NCBI RefSeq assembly: GCF_904848625.1
Contig: NZ_CAJHCP010000005.1
Location: 62,001-126,000 of the forward strand
Origin: Paraburkholderia metrosideri
GTDB taxonomy: Bacteria; Pseudomonadota; Gammaproteobacteria; Burkholderiales; Burkholderiaceae
Direction: 5' to 3'
Length of the DNA stretch: 64,000 nucleotides
A program made the translations under genes and the position numbers. The notes below the pieces were generated by a model, which saw only the letters and a list, made by a program, of their open reading frames with translations, was not told the origin of the DNA and ran no database searches. Positions within the stretch are counted from its first letter, which is position 1. Every line of letters begins with the position of its first letter. Shown here piece after piece: positions 35,792 through 45,285 of the stretch.

Positions 35792-37819
35792 CTAGCGTCG
35801 TCGGCCGAGCAGCCACATCAGATAAGGCGCGCCGATCAACGTCGCGACGAGGCCGGCGGGCAACTCGCGCGGCATCAGCAGAGCACGGCCGAGCCAGTCG
35901 GCGATGACGATCGTCAACGCGCCGATCGGCGCGGCCAGCAGCACTTGTTGCAACGGCCGGCGCGCGCCGAGAAGCCGCGCAAAATGCGGCGCGGTCAGGC
36001 CGACAAAAGACAGTGGACCGACGACCAGCGTGGCCGCAGCGGTCAGCATCGCGATCAGCAGAAGCAGCACGAAACGCGCGCCACGCGTCGATACACCGAG
36101 TGCGCGCGCCGACGCTTCGCCGAGCGGCAGAATGTGCAGCCAGCGATTGCATAGCGGCGTCAATGCACCCAACACGACGCACAGCACGAGCGCGAACGCG
36201 GCGTCGGTTGGCGTAATCGTGTAAGTCGAACCGGCGAGCCATTGCAGCAGCGTGGTCGCGCGTTCGCCACCGCTCGCGATGGCGACTGCGACCACCGCCT
36301 GAAACAGCGCGCCAATTGCGACACCCGCGAGCAGCACGCGATCAGGGGCGAAGCGCGAGCGTTGCGAGAACCAGAGGATCGCGAGCAACGCAGCCAGCGC
36401 GCCCGCTGCGCTCGCCGCGATGCGCGCCGTATGTCCTGCATCGCCGAAACCGACGACCACGGCGATCAGACCGAGCGCCGCGCCGGCACTCACGCCCAAT
36501 ACCTCGGGACTCGCGAGAGGATTGCCGGTGACACGCTGCATCAGCGTGCCGGCCACCGCGAGCATCGCGCCTGCGGCGAGCGCGGCGAGTGTCCGCGGGG
36601 CTCGCCAGATCGCCACGCGCGAGAACTCGTCGAGACTGCTGAAATGCCAGCCATACGGGCCGTGACCGAAGTCCAATGCGAGCACGATGGCGGCGAATGT
36701 GACGATCACGATACCGATCAGGCGCCGTTGCAACGAAGCCGCCGTCACCGGATGTCGACGCGCCACGCTATCGTTACCGCCAGGCAAACGCGTGGCGCGA
36801 TGCATGCGGGCCAGCAGCATCAGCATCAACGGAGCACCAAACAGCGCGGTCGCTGCGCCGGTTGGAATCAGATCGCCCATCACGCCGGACAACTGCTGCA
36901 CGGTCTGGTCGGTAAGCCACAGAATCAGCGCGCCGAACAGCGGTGCGATCACCAGACGCTGCGACAGGCGGCGCGCGCCCGCCATCTGCGCGAGCGCGGG
37001 CGCTGCCAGTCCGACAAAGCCGATTACGCCGACCGCGCTGACCACCGCCGCGCTCAACCCGACCGCGAGCGCAAGCGCCGCCAGCCGCATGCGACGCAGC
37101 GACATGCCGAGGCTGCGCGCGTTGACGTCGTCGAGACCGAACAGCGTCATCGGACGTAGCAGCACGAAAGTCAATACGCCGCCGATCACGAGGCGCGACG
37201 CGAGCGTCGTCACATTGCTCCAGTCCTGCTGGACCAGCGAGCCGCCGCCCCAGATGAACAGGCCGCGCAAATACGGCGCGTAGAACAGTTGCAACGCAAC
37301 GCCGATCGATCCGCAATACAGCGTGACGACCAGTCCCGCGACCGCGACCGTGACTGGCGCGAGTCCGCTGCGCCACGACAGGCCGAATACGATGACCGCC
37401 GTGATCAGCGCACCGCCAAGCGCGATCCATTGACCGGCGCCGAGCAGCGCGGGCGCCCACAATGTCGCGACGGTCAACGCGAGTTGCGCTCCCGCCGACA
37501 CACCGAGCGTCATCGGTTCGGCGAGCGGATTGCGCAACACCTGCTGGAAGATCGTGCCGGCGAGCCCGAGAATTGCACCGCACAACCCGCTGACGACGAC
37601 GCGCGGCAACCAGCTATCGTGAGCGATGATCTGCTGGATGTCGTTCGTATCCGGCGACCACAGCGCATGCCACCATAGCGACGGCGGCAGGATCGCCGAC
37701 AGACTGTCGAAGCTCAGCGCGAGCGCCGCGCCGAGCGCGAGCAGGGTGATCGCTGCGGGCAGCCACGCGCGTATCGTGAGGGGCTGGGTAGCGGGACGGA
37801 TGGGGCGGGAGAGATTCAT
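35792..37819 (-). CDS. fhuB: Iron-siderophore ABC permease, double-length FhuB
   Basis: 675-residue fused permease with two FecCD domains: the first around residues 25-330 (RNPLAEPMTLGVSAGAQLA), the second from about 355 (DFGHGPYGWHFSSLDEFSR, then GNPLASPEVLGVSAGAALG). Both halves contain the GFVGLAAP/FVGLTAPHFAR coupling-loop motif followed by GARRL/ARRPL. The frame is open to 37981, but the ATG at 37819 overlaps the stop of the binding-protein gene by one base (TGATG), supporting that start. It is closely related to the truncated FhuB at the left edge. Confidence 0.94.
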   Translation of the reverse strand: MNLSRPIRPATQPLTIRAWLPAAITLLALGAALALSFDSLSAILPPSLWWHALWSPDTNDIQQIIAHDSWLPRVVVSGLCGAILGLAGTIFQQVLRNPLAEPMTLGVSAGAQLALTVATLWAPALLGAGQWIALGGALITAVIVFGLSWRSGLAPVTVAVAGLVVTLYCGSIGVALQLFYAPYLRGLFIWGGGSLVQQDWSNVTTLASRLVIGGVLTFVLLRPMTLFGLDDVNARSLGMSLRRMRLAALALAVGLSAAVVSAVGVIGFVGLAAPALAQMAGARRLSQRLVIAPLFGALILWLTDQTVQQLSGVMGDLIPTGAATALFGAPLMLMLLARMHRATRLPGGNDSVARRHPVTAASLQRRLIGIVIVTFAAIVLALDFGHGPYGWHFSSLDEFSRVAIWRAPRTLAALAAGAMLAVAGTLMQRVTGNPLASPEVLGVSAGAALGLIAVVVGFGDAGHTARIAASAAGALAALLAILWFSQRSRFAPDRVLLAGVAIGALFQAVVAVAIASGGERATTLLQWLAGSTYTITPTDAAFALVLCVVLGALTPLCNRWLHILPLGEASARALGVSTRGARFVLLLLIAMLTAAATLVVGPLSFVGLTAPHFARLLGARRPLQQVLLAAPIGALTIVIADWLGRALLMPRELPAGLVATLIGAPYLMWLLGRRR

Positions 37820-38826
37820 CAACGGCTCTGCGTTTGCGCCAGGGCGTTCAAGCCGGTGTCCTGCGTCAGCGTGGCGCTCAGCGCATAGGCGAAGCGCACG
37901 GCCGAGGGCAGCATGCCGAAACCCCAGAATGGCGGCAGCGTGGCGACGCGTCCTTCGGCAACTGCGGGCAATGCATGCCACAGGCGATTCGAGGTCAGCG
38001 TGCGCGCTACGCCGGTGGGCAACGGGTCAAAATAGAACAGGTCGGCATTGGGTGAAGCGGCGAGCTTTTCGAGCCCGGCGACACCGATGCCCCAGTAATC
38101 GGTCGGACCGTGCCACGCGTTGGTCACGTCGAGCGCATCCATCACATCCTGGAACAGACTGCGCGCGCCGTACACGCCGATATGGCGGCCATCGAAAAAG
38201 CGGAACAGGTAGAGCGGGCGCGCCACAACAGGCGGTTGCCGGCGCGCACGATGGGCGGCGATATGTGCGCGGCTTGCCGCAAGCGCGCGGCCGGTCGCGT
38301 CGATCAGCGCGTGACCGGCCGCGGGTCGGCCGCACAGGTCAGCCAGTTGCAGCGTGACTTCCTGGGCGTGACGCAACGGCGCGCCTGCATCGGTATACAC
38401 GGCGAACGCGCGCACTGGCGCGATGCGTTCGAGCATGTCGCGCTGCGATTCCTGGCTCGAATTGATCAGGATCAGATCGGGCGCGAGTTGCTGCAAAAGT
38501 TCGAGGCTGGGCGCGAGACGCAGCCCGACATCGGCAACGTGAGCGGGAACCAGCGGGCTCACCACACTTTCGTTATACGCGTCGATCTCGCTGACACCGA
38601 CCGGCGTGACGCCGATCGCCAGCAGGGTTTCGACGAGGCCCCAGTCGAGCACGGCGAGACGCGGCGCGGCACCCGGCGAAGCCTTAGCGGAAGACGCAGC
38701 CGGGTTCGCTGCGACGGCGACGGCGGCGCGTGCGTTTATCAAGGGCGCGCCGAATAGTGGCGCACCAAGTAATGGCGCAGCCAGCGGCGCCAACGCAGCG
38801 GAACGGAGAAATTCGCGGCGACGCAT
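37819..38826 (-). CDS. Periplasmic iron-siderophore binding protein (FhuD-like), Tat-exported
   Basis: 335-residue binding protein. The N-terminus MRRREFLRSAALAPLAAPLL has a twin-arginine motif and hydrophobic stretch, so folded export is likely. The mature part starts with LAVLDWGLVETLLAIGVTPVG and includes LELLQQLAPDLILI, matching the homologue at 1211-2203 and the TroA/FhuD group. The ATG at 38826 lies two bases after the ATPase stop; an in-frame TTG at 38832 is less likely. It should deliver ferric siderophore to the adjacent FhuB. Confidence 0.92.
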   Translation of the reverse strand: MRRREFLRSAALAPLAAPLLGAPLFGAPLINARAAVAVAANPAASSAKASPGAAPRLAVLDWGLVETLLAIGVTPVGVSEIDAYNESVVSPLVPAHVADVGLRLAPSLELLQQLAPDLILINSSQESQRDMLERIAPVRAFAVYTDAGAPLRHAQEVTLQLADLCGRPAAGHALIDATGRALAASRAHIAAHRARRQPPVVARPLYLFRFFDGRHIGVYGARSLFQDVMDALDVTNAWHGPTDYWGIGVAGLEKLAASPNADLFYFDPLPTGVARTLTSNRLWHALPAVAEGRVATLPPFWGFGMLPSAVRFAYALSATLTQDTGLNALAQTQSR

Positions 38827-38828
38827 GA

Positions 38829-39692
38829 TCAACGCGCCACGCCGAGCCGGCTGCCGCTATGCGGATGCATGACGATGTCCATCGGAATGCCGTAAATCGA
38901 TTCGAGCACGTCGCTTTGCATGACGTCGGCGGGCGTGCCGCGCGTCAGCAGACGGCCAGTGTGTAATGCAATCAGTTCGTCGCAGAAACGCGTGGCGAGA
39001 TTGATGTCGTGCAACACGATCACGACGGTCAGCGCGTGACTGTCGGTGAGTTGACGCAGCAGTCGCAGCACGTCGATCTGATGCGCGATATCGAGCGCGG
39101 AAGTCGGCTCGTCGAGCAGCAGGCACGACGCGCCTTGCGCGACCAGCATTGCGAGCCACACCCGTTGGCGTTCGCCGCCCGACAGATGATCGACCAGTTG
39201 CGTTTCGAAGCGCGCGGTGTCGGTGAGTTGCAGCGCTGCGTCGATTTTCGCGTGATCCGCCGCGCGCAAACGGCCGAGCGCGCCGTGCCACGGATAGCGG
39301 CCCAGCGCGACCAGTTCGCGTACGGTCATACCGGTGCCGGTCGGCGGATTCTGCGGCAGGTAAGCCACCTGCCGTGCAAAGTCGCGAGCCGGCCAGTCGG
39401 CGAGATCGTTGCCGTTCAGGCGGATCGTGCCGTGCGATGGCTTCTGCTGATTCGCGATCAGCTTGAGCAAGGTGCTCTTGCCCGAACCGTTGTGGCCGAT
39501 CAGCGCGATCATCCGGCTCGCGTGCAACGTAAGGGTGAGCGGTTGCAACAGAACCCGGCCGTTGGCCTCGAACGACGCACCGTCGAGTTGGTACAACGGG
39601 GCGGGCATCTTGTGCCCGGACTCGTCGTGAAAATCCCGCTTCACCGATGCCTGCTCTACTTGCTGCTGGGTCATGTCGATCAACGCGCTCAT
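38829..39692 (-). CDS. Iron-siderophore ABC transporter ATP-binding protein (FhuC-like), second copy
   Basis: 287-residue ATPase. It has Walker A GHNGSGKST near residue 75, signature LSGGERQRVWLAMLVAQ, Walker B CLLLDEPTSALD and the switch region VIVLHDINLA. MTVRELVALGRYPWHGALGR is identical to the copy in module 1. AAGAAAGG lies directly before the ATG, so spacing is short; a second in-frame Met six codons on has no better site. It follows the receptor gene by 27 bases and leads the importer genes. Confidence 0.94.
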   Translation of the reverse strand: MSALIDMTQQQVEQASVKRDFHDESGHKMPAPLYQLDGASFEANGRVLLQPLTLTLHASRMIALIGHNGSGKSTLLKLIANQQKPSHGTIRLNGNDLADWPARDFARQVAYLPQNPPTGTGMTVRELVALGRYPWHGALGRLRAADHAKIDAALQLTDTARFETQLVDHLSGGERQRVWLAMLVAQGASCLLLDEPTSALDIAHQIDVLRLLRQLTDSHALTVVIVLHDINLATRFCDELIALHTGRLLTRGTPADVMQSDVLESIYGIPMDIVMHPHSGSRLGVAR

Positions 39693-39719
39693 CCTTTCTT
39701 GCTTACCACTCTGCCAGTC

Positions 39720-41918
39720 TTACCAGCGATAGCGGGCCGTGGCCAGGACCTCGACACCGTCGCCAAAGTGACAGTTGCCATAGGTCTGACAGGACGCCGT
39801 GTAGGTGCGATTGAACAGGTTCGTACCGTTCACCGAGAACAGCCAGTGCTTGCCGGTGTCGTAGCGCACGGCCGCATCGAGCAGCGTGCGCGAGCCGACG
39901 TGGATCGTGTTCGTCTGATCGTAGCTCGCACCAACGTAACGCACGCCGGCGCCGAAGCTCAGGCCGCGCAAGATGCCCGCATGCAGCGCGTAGTCGAGCC
40001 ACGCTGACGCGACGTTGCGCGGAATCCCCCACGTTTGCAGGCCTTGCAGCGATACCGTCGAGCCGTCGATGGTGGTGCCGGTCAGGTTAGTTGCCGTCGA
40101 GACGCTGCTCAGATACGTGTACGACGCGATCAGCGAGAGGTTGTCGGTCAGTTCCGCATGGCCTTCGAGTTCGACACCGCGTGCGCGCACCTGGCCGATC
40201 TGCACGTAATAGCCGAAGTTATTCGGGTCCGAACTGGACACGTTGCGTTCTCTCAGGTCGAACAAGGCTGCCGTGACAAAGCTATTGAAGCCCGGCGGCT
40301 GATACTTCACGCCGATTTCGTATTGATCCGCGGTGGTCGGACGCAGCGGCGAGCCGCTGACAGTTGCGCCGATCTGCGGCGTGAACGACTTCGAGTAGCT
40401 CGCATAGGGCGCGATGCCGTTGTCGAACAGATACACAAGACCTGCCCGCCACGTGAACGCGCGATCCGACTGGTTGATGTCGTAACCGCCGATCGGATTG
40501 TTGTCTTCGGAGCGCGCCCAGTCCTCACGCATACCGACCAGGAAGCGCCATTTGCCGTAGGCGATCTGGTCCTGTGCGTAAGCGCCGAACTGCGACATCC
40601 GGTCCATATCGTCCGATGTGACCGTCGTGCCGGAGATCGGCAGATAAACCGGCGCAAACAGATTCAGGCTCGGCTGGACGAAATTCGTACCGACCGTTTC
40701 GTTGTACAGCACGCGCTGGAAGTCGAAGCCGAACAGCACCGTATGCGACAGCGGACCGGTCGAGAATTTCGCTTGCGCCTGGTTGTCGACGGTGAAGAAC
40801 TTGGCGGTTTCCTCGTTCGTGAACGAGTAACGGTTGACCGTGGTCGTCGAGCCTGCAATAAAGCCGTTCGGGTACGGGAACACGTTCGCGAGGTCGTCGC
40901 TGACCACCGTATAACGCAGGTTCTGGCGGACCGTCCAGGTCGGATCGAAGTGATGCTCGAATTCGTAGCCGACCGAATATTGCGTGCGCGAGTGGTGATC
41001 GAAATCCGGATCGCCGACGTTCGTGTGGCTCGAAATCTGCCCGTTCGGATTGAACAGCGCGCTGCCGCTCGCGGGCACGTAGTTGAAGTAGCCGACGTTC
41101 GGGTCGCGCTGATATTTCGCCAGCACGGTCAGCGTGGTGTTTTCGTCCGGTTTCCACGTGATGGCCGGCGCGATGTAAAGGCTCGACTCCTTGACGCCGT
41201 TCACCTGGGTTCTGGCGTCGGACGCGAGGCCGGTCAGGCGGTACGTCAGCTTGCCGTCCGAGGTCAGCGCACCGCCCATATCGAAGCCGAATTCGGCATG
41301 GTTATGGCTGCCGGTCGTCACGTAGATTTCATGAAGCGGATCGGCGGTCGGACGCTTGCTGACCAGGTTTGCGATACCGCCGGGGTTCGCCTGACCATAC
41401 AACACCGACGACGGTCCCTTCATCACGTCGACGCGTTCGAGCCCGTACGTGTCGAAGTTGGGCACGCCGTAGCCGAAGGCCGCGCTGCTTGGCATGCGCG
41501 AGCCGTCCAGATACTGCTCGAGGATGAAGCCGCGGCTGTAGAGATAGGGGGCGGCGGCCGTCGAGCCGCCTAGCTGTTCGGAGACCACGCCAGCGGTGTA
41601 GCGCAGCGCTTCGGCGACGGTGTTCGCGCCTTGCATCGTCATCTGGTCGCGCGTCACCACCGAAACCGACTGCGGCGTTTCGATCAGCGGCGTATCCGTT
41701 TTGGTCGCCGTGGCGGCGCTGACCGGCACGATGCCGTCGGCGGAACCGACCCGCGGATTGTCGCGCGCACCTGTCACCTTGACGGTCGGCAGGCTGGACG
41801 AATCGTTCGTCCCGCTAGCCGGTGCGTCCGACGATGTTTGTGCATACACCGCCGAGCTTCCGCTCAGCAGACAGAACAGCAAGCTAAGCGCGGTCGATCC
41901 GCGCACCCCGGTACTCAT
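39720..41918 (-). CDS. TonB-dependent siderophore receptor
   Basis: 732-residue outer-membrane receptor for a ferric siderophore. A Sec signal ends near SAVYAQ, then a TonB-box-like LPTVKVTG, the plug (TPQSVSVVTRDQMTMQGANT, YSRGF, DVMKGPSSVLYGQANPGG) and a 22-strand barrel with GVKYQ, RARGVELE and a final aromatic strand ending ARYRW. Two cysteines (SCQTYGNC) sit in the last extracellular loop. The ATG at 41918 follows GGGAAGTCAAC; the open frame to 41966 is upstream of the signal peptide. It is the first gene of module 2 and lies behind a Fur-box-like site. Confidence 0.95.
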   Translation of the reverse strand: MSTGVRGSTALSLLFCLLSGSSAVYAQTSSDAPASGTNDSSSLPTVKVTGARDNPRVGSADGIVPVSAATATKTDTPLIETPQSVSVVTRDQMTMQGANTVAEALRYTAGVVSEQLGGSTAAAPYLYSRGFILEQYLDGSRMPSSAAFGYGVPNFDTYGLERVDVMKGPSSVLYGQANPGGIANLVSKRPTADPLHEIYVTTGSHNHAEFGFDMGGALTSDGKLTYRLTGLASDARTQVNGVKESSLYIAPAITWKPDENTTLTVLAKYQRDPNVGYFNYVPASGSALFNPNGQISSHTNVGDPDFDHHSRTQYSVGYEFEHHFDPTWTVRQNLRYTVVSDDLANVFPYPNGFIAGSTTTVNRYSFTNEETAKFFTVDNQAQAKFSTGPLSHTVLFGFDFQRVLYNETVGTNFVQPSLNLFAPVYLPISGTTVTSDDMDRMSQFGAYAQDQIAYGKWRFLVGMREDWARSEDNNPIGGYDINQSDRAFTWRAGLVYLFDNGIAPYASYSKSFTPQIGATVSGSPLRPTTADQYEIGVKYQPPGFNSFVTAALFDLRERNVSSSDPNNFGYYVQIGQVRARGVELEGHAELTDNLSLIASYTYLSSVSTATNLTGTTIDGSTVSLQGLQTWGIPRNVASAWLDYALHAGILRGLSFGAGVRYVGASYDQTNTIHVGSRTLLDAAVRYDTGKHWLFSVNGTNLFNRTYTASCQTYGNCHFGDGVEVLATARYRW

Positions 41919-41949
41919 GTTGACTTCCCAAAAAAGACTGTTAATGAGA

Positions 41950-41970
41950 GTGATAATGATTCGCAATAAA
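41950..41970 (-). promoter_or_regulatory. Fur-box-like site upstream of the TonB receptor
   Basis: TGATAATGATTCGCAATAA matches the left half of the Fur consensus (GATAATGAT) exactly and the right half partly. It lies 32-52 bases before the receptor start on the minus strand, where a Fur site should overlap the promoter. Iron repression of operon 2 is inferred. Confidence 0.6.
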
Positions 41971-42178
41971 CTATAAACTGCTGCTTTGGCTAGCTCTTGA
42001 TGGCTATGTGACTACTTGGAAAACCGGGTGGGGTACGCCAGATGAGATGACCAGCAGGTGCGGCCATGCGCCACTATAATCTGATAGCCTGTCGTTAGTC
42101 AGGACAAGATTATGATGAAAATGGACAAAATTGGCCGGTTCAATGTATCGAAATGGGTTGAATGGATCTGATTCAGCC

Positions 42179-42979
42179 ATGACCCAACCCAAACTACAAA
42201 CTTTCGGCGACCGTTTTGCCGCGCGGCCCATCATCGCGCAGGCTATCGATTACGCGGACGGAACGCATGAGATCTCGCACGTTCATCATCGTGCGCAGTT
42301 GGTCTACGCAACGAGCGGCATTGTGCGTGCGGTCACGCCGCTGGGGCTGTGGATGCTCACGCCCGGCAATGCGTTGCTGATTGGATCGCAGATTGAGCAT
42401 GAGTTACATATGATCGGCCAGGTTTCGATGCGCACGCTGTACATCGAGCCGGATTCGCTCGCCCCTCAGAAGCACGAGTGCCGGGTGATCGCGGTGGCCG
42501 ACTTGCTGCGCGCGACCATCCTCGGCTTGTTCGATGCGGGTTCCGATGAAGCCGGCGAGAGCCGGACCGCGCTGATCGTCCCGCTGGTGCTGCGTCTGCT
42601 GCAGGACGCCGAAGACGGCGCTCTGGTATCGCGGCTGCCGCTGCCTGCCAACACGCGGCTGCGCAATATCTGCGAAAGCCTGATCGCCCAGCCGGCCAGC
42701 AACGACACACTGGAGTTGTGGGCCGAGCGGGTCGGCGCCAGTTCGCGCACGGTTGCGCGGCTGTTTCGCCAGGAGACCGGCATGAGCTTCGGGCAGTGGC
42801 GTGAGCAACTGCGGCTTGCGGAGGCGATGTCCAAACTGTCGACCGGGCATGCGGCGAGCGACGTCGCGCAAGACCTGGGTTATGCCGATGTGCGCACCTT
42901 CACGGTGATGTTCCGGCGCGCGTTCGGCAGTACGCCTCAGCAGTTCCGGCAGCAGTTTCGCGAGCCGGCTGCGGGTTGA
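42179..42979 (+). CDS. AraC-family transcriptional regulator with cupin sensor (siderophore module 2)
   Basis: 266-residue regulator with a cupin-type sensor region (HVHHRAQLVYATSGIVRAVTP) and a C-terminal AraC DNA-binding domain (SSRTVARLFRQETGMSFGQW, then AQDLGYADVRTFTVMFRRAF). It is divergent from the receptor operon and homologous to the regulator at 4975-5760. The start is uncertain: ATG 42179 begins the conserved part, but an in-frame ATG at 42143 is possible; neither has a strong ribosome-binding site. It probably activates operon 2 when the ferric siderophore is present. Confidence 0.85.
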   Translation: MTQPKLQTFGDRFAARPIIAQAIDYADGTHEISHVHHRAQLVYATSGIVRAVTPLGLWMLTPGNALLIGSQIEHELHMIGQVSMRTLYIEPDSLAPQKHECRVIAVADLLRATILGLFDAGSDEAGESRTALIVPLVLRLLQDAEDGALVSRLPLPANTRLRNICESLIAQPASNDTLELWAERVGASSRTVARLFRQETGMSFGQWREQLRLAEAMSKLSTGHAASDVAQDLGYADVRTFTVMFRRAFGSTPQQFRQQFREPAAG

Positions 42980-43551
42980 AGCGGTTTATGCGGGTTTGAA
43001 GTGTGTGCGGGCGCATGGCTGCAAGCACGCTTCAATACTCGACCCTTCAACAATAGGTGCGTCGAAGCGTTCGCCGCCGTCGTGGCGGCATCAGCGTTCA
43101 TCTGTCTACGAAGCAAGCCATGCCATACATACAGTAAGCCCGCAGCGAAATCCCCTTCGTTGAAACAATCCGCGCATGCTGTCGAGCAGCGCTGGTTGAT
43201 GCATGATGCTCGTATGCCCCGCAGCGAGCCGTGAATGAGTCTTGCCACCTCGCCAGCATGGGACAGACGCCGTCCGAGCCCCGCCCAGCCTGAAGCGGAG
43301 CTAAATACCAAAATTGGTATCGATATCGCCAAAAATCTGATTGGAAAGATATCAACCCGCTCCGTACACTTCAGCATTCCCAGAAAAATGAGAGACAGCC
43401 CCGTGATCCGCGTTTCAGAGTCCTGTGATGCCTGCCGCCGCACGGAACGCGCTGCCCCTCGCCGCTTACTCGTCGTACCGCCGGTCGCGCCGCGCCGGTT
43501 CGGTCAAACTGGCCGGTGCTTTAACCCGGCACGTGTATCAAGGAAATAGGC
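42980..43551. other. Upstream region of arabinonate dehydratase gene
   Basis: About 570 bases without a recognisable gene. The notable element is the near-perfect palindrome at 43305-43320. The right part should carry the dehydratase promoter. Confidence 0.5.
43305..43320. promoter_or_regulatory. Candidate GntR-type operator palindrome
   Basis: ATACCAAAATTGGTAT is a 16-base inverted repeat with only the central pair unmatched. ACCA/TGGT half-sites with AT-rich centres are seen in operators of FadR/FCD-type GntR proteins, and one such regulator is encoded at 51968-52711. It is 231 bases before the dehydratase start. Confidence 0.4.
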
Positions 43552-45285
43552 ATGTCGGAAAAAAAGCGGAAATTGCGGTCGACGGAATGGTTCGGTACCG
43601 CCGACAAGAACGGCTTCATGTATCGAAGCTGGATGAAAAATCAGGGCATCCCCGATCATGAATTCGACGGGCGCCCGGTTATCGGGATCTGCAATACCTG
43701 GTCGGAACTCACGCCATGTAATGCGCACTTTCGCAAGCTCGCCGAGCACGTGAAACGCGGCGTTTATGAAGCGGGCGGATTCCCGGTCGAGTTTCCCGTG
43801 TTTTCCAACGGCGAATCGAATCTGCGTCCCACGGCGATGCTCACGCGCAATCTCGCGGCGATGGACGTAGAAGAAGCGATTCGCGGCAACCCGATCGATG
43901 CGGTCGTGCTGCTGACCGGTTGCGACAAGACCACCCCCGCGCTGCTGATGGGCGCGGCGAGTTGCGACGTGCCCGCGATCGTCGTCACCGGCGGCCCGAT
44001 GCTGAACGGCAAGCTCGATGGCAAGAACATCGGCTCCGGTACAGCGGTGTGGCAACTGCATGAGTCGCTGAAGGCGGGCGAGATCAATCTGCATCAGTTC
44101 CTGTCGGCGGAAGCGGGCATGTCGCGCTCGGCGGGCACCTGCAACACGATGGGCACGGCGTCGACGATGGCGTGCATGGCCGAAGCACTCGGCACGTCGC
44201 TGCCGCATAACGCCGCGATTCCTGCCGTCGATTCGCGCCGTTACGTGCTCGCGCATATGTCGGGCATCCGCATTGTCGAGATGGCGCACGAAGGGCTCAC
44301 GCTGTCGAAGATCCTCACGCGCGAAGCGTTCATGAACGCGATCCGCACGAATGCCGCGATTGGCGGCTCGACCAATGCGGTGATCCATCTGAAGGCGATC
44401 GCCGGGCGTATTGGCGTCGATCTCGAACTGGAAGACTGGGTACGCATCGGGCGCGATACGCCGACCATCGTCGACCTGATGCCGTCGGGCCGCTTCCTGA
44501 TGGAAGAGTTCTATTACGCAGGCGGCTTGCCTGCGGTGCTGCGCCGTCTCGGTGAAGCAGACCTGTTGCCGTTCCCCGACGCATTGACCGTCAACGGCAA
44601 GTCGCTGTGGGACAACGTCAGGGAAGCGCCGAACACGAATGACGAAGTGATCCGGCAACTCGACAATCCGCTCGTCGCCGATGGTGGCATCCGCGTGCTG
44701 CGCGGCAATCTCGCGCCGCGTGGGGCCGTGCTCAAGCCGTCGGCGGCCACGCCTGAATTGCTGAAGCATCGCGGACGCGCGGTAGTGTTCGAGAACCTCG
44801 AACACTACAAGGCACGTATCGTCGATGAAGAACTCGACGTCGATGCAAACTCTGTCCTCGTCATGAAGAACTGCGGCCCGAAAGGTTATCCGGGGATGGC
44901 AGAGGTCGGCAACATGGGCCTGCCGCCGAAGCTGCTGCGTGAAGGCGTGAAGGACATGGTGCGCATTTCCGACGCACGTATGAGCGGTACCGCGTACGGC
45001 ACGGTGGTACTTCACGTGACGCCGGAAGCTGCCGCGGGCGGCCCGCTTGCAGCGGTGCAGGACGGCGACTGGATCGAACTCGATAGCGACGCAGGCACGC
45101 TGCATCTGGATATCAGCGATGCCGAGCTCGAACGCCGGATGGCAAATCATGTGCCGCCGCAAGCGCCTGAGGGCGGCGGTTATCAGCGGCTATACGTCGA
45201 TCACGTGCTGCAGGCGGATGAGGGCTGCGACCTCGACTTCCTTGTAGGTTGTCGTGGCGCAGCAGTGCCGCGGCATTCGCACTGA
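43552..45285 (+). CDS. L-arabinonate dehydratase (IlvD/Edd family)
   Basis: 577-residue Fe-S sugar-acid dehydratase. The three [2Fe-2S] ligand cysteines fall where the family needs them: Cys56 (TPCN), Cys124 (TGCDKTTP) and Cys197 (GTCNTMGTAS). CGPKGYPGMAEVGNMGLP, ARMSGTAYGT and the C-terminal DLDFLVGCRGAAV are very close to Rhizobium/Azospirillum L-arabinonate dehydratases. The reaction removes water from L-arabinonate to give 2-keto-3-deoxy-L-arabinonate in the non-phosphorylative pathway. D-fuconate or galactonate may also be substrates. CAAGGAAATAGGC precedes the ATG. The other pathway enzymes are not in the window. Confidence 0.9.
   Translation: MSEKKRKLRSTEWFGTADKNGFMYRSWMKNQGIPDHEFDGRPVIGICNTWSELTPCNAHFRKLAEHVKRGVYEAGGFPVEFPVFSNGESNLRPTAMLTRNLAAMDVEEAIRGNPIDAVVLLTGCDKTTPALLMGAASCDVPAIVVTGGPMLNGKLDGKNIGSGTAVWQLHESLKAGEINLHQFLSAEAGMSRSAGTCNTMGTASTMACMAEALGTSLPHNAAIPAVDSRRYVLAHMSGIRIVEMAHEGLTLSKILTREAFMNAIRTNAAIGGSTNAVIHLKAIAGRIGVDLELEDWVRIGRDTPTIVDLMPSGRFLMEEFYYAGGLPAVLRRLGEADLLPFPDALTVNGKSLWDNVREAPNTNDEVIRQLDNPLVADGGIRVLRGNLAPRGAVLKPSAATPELLKHRGRAVVFENLEHYKARIVDEELDVDANSVLVMKNCGPKGYPGMAEVGNMGLPPKLLREGVKDMVRISDARMSGTAYGTVVLHVTPEAAAGGPLAAVQDGDWIELDSDAGTLHLDISDAELERRMANHVPPQAPEGGGYQRLYVDHVLQADEGCDLDFLVGCRGAAVPRHSH

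Noticed and set aside
43504..45162. 552-codon minus-strand ORF opposite the arabinonate dehydratase
   Set aside because: Antisense shadow of a clearly conserved gene with intact Fe-S cysteines; the translation is rich in Arg/His and has no domain.
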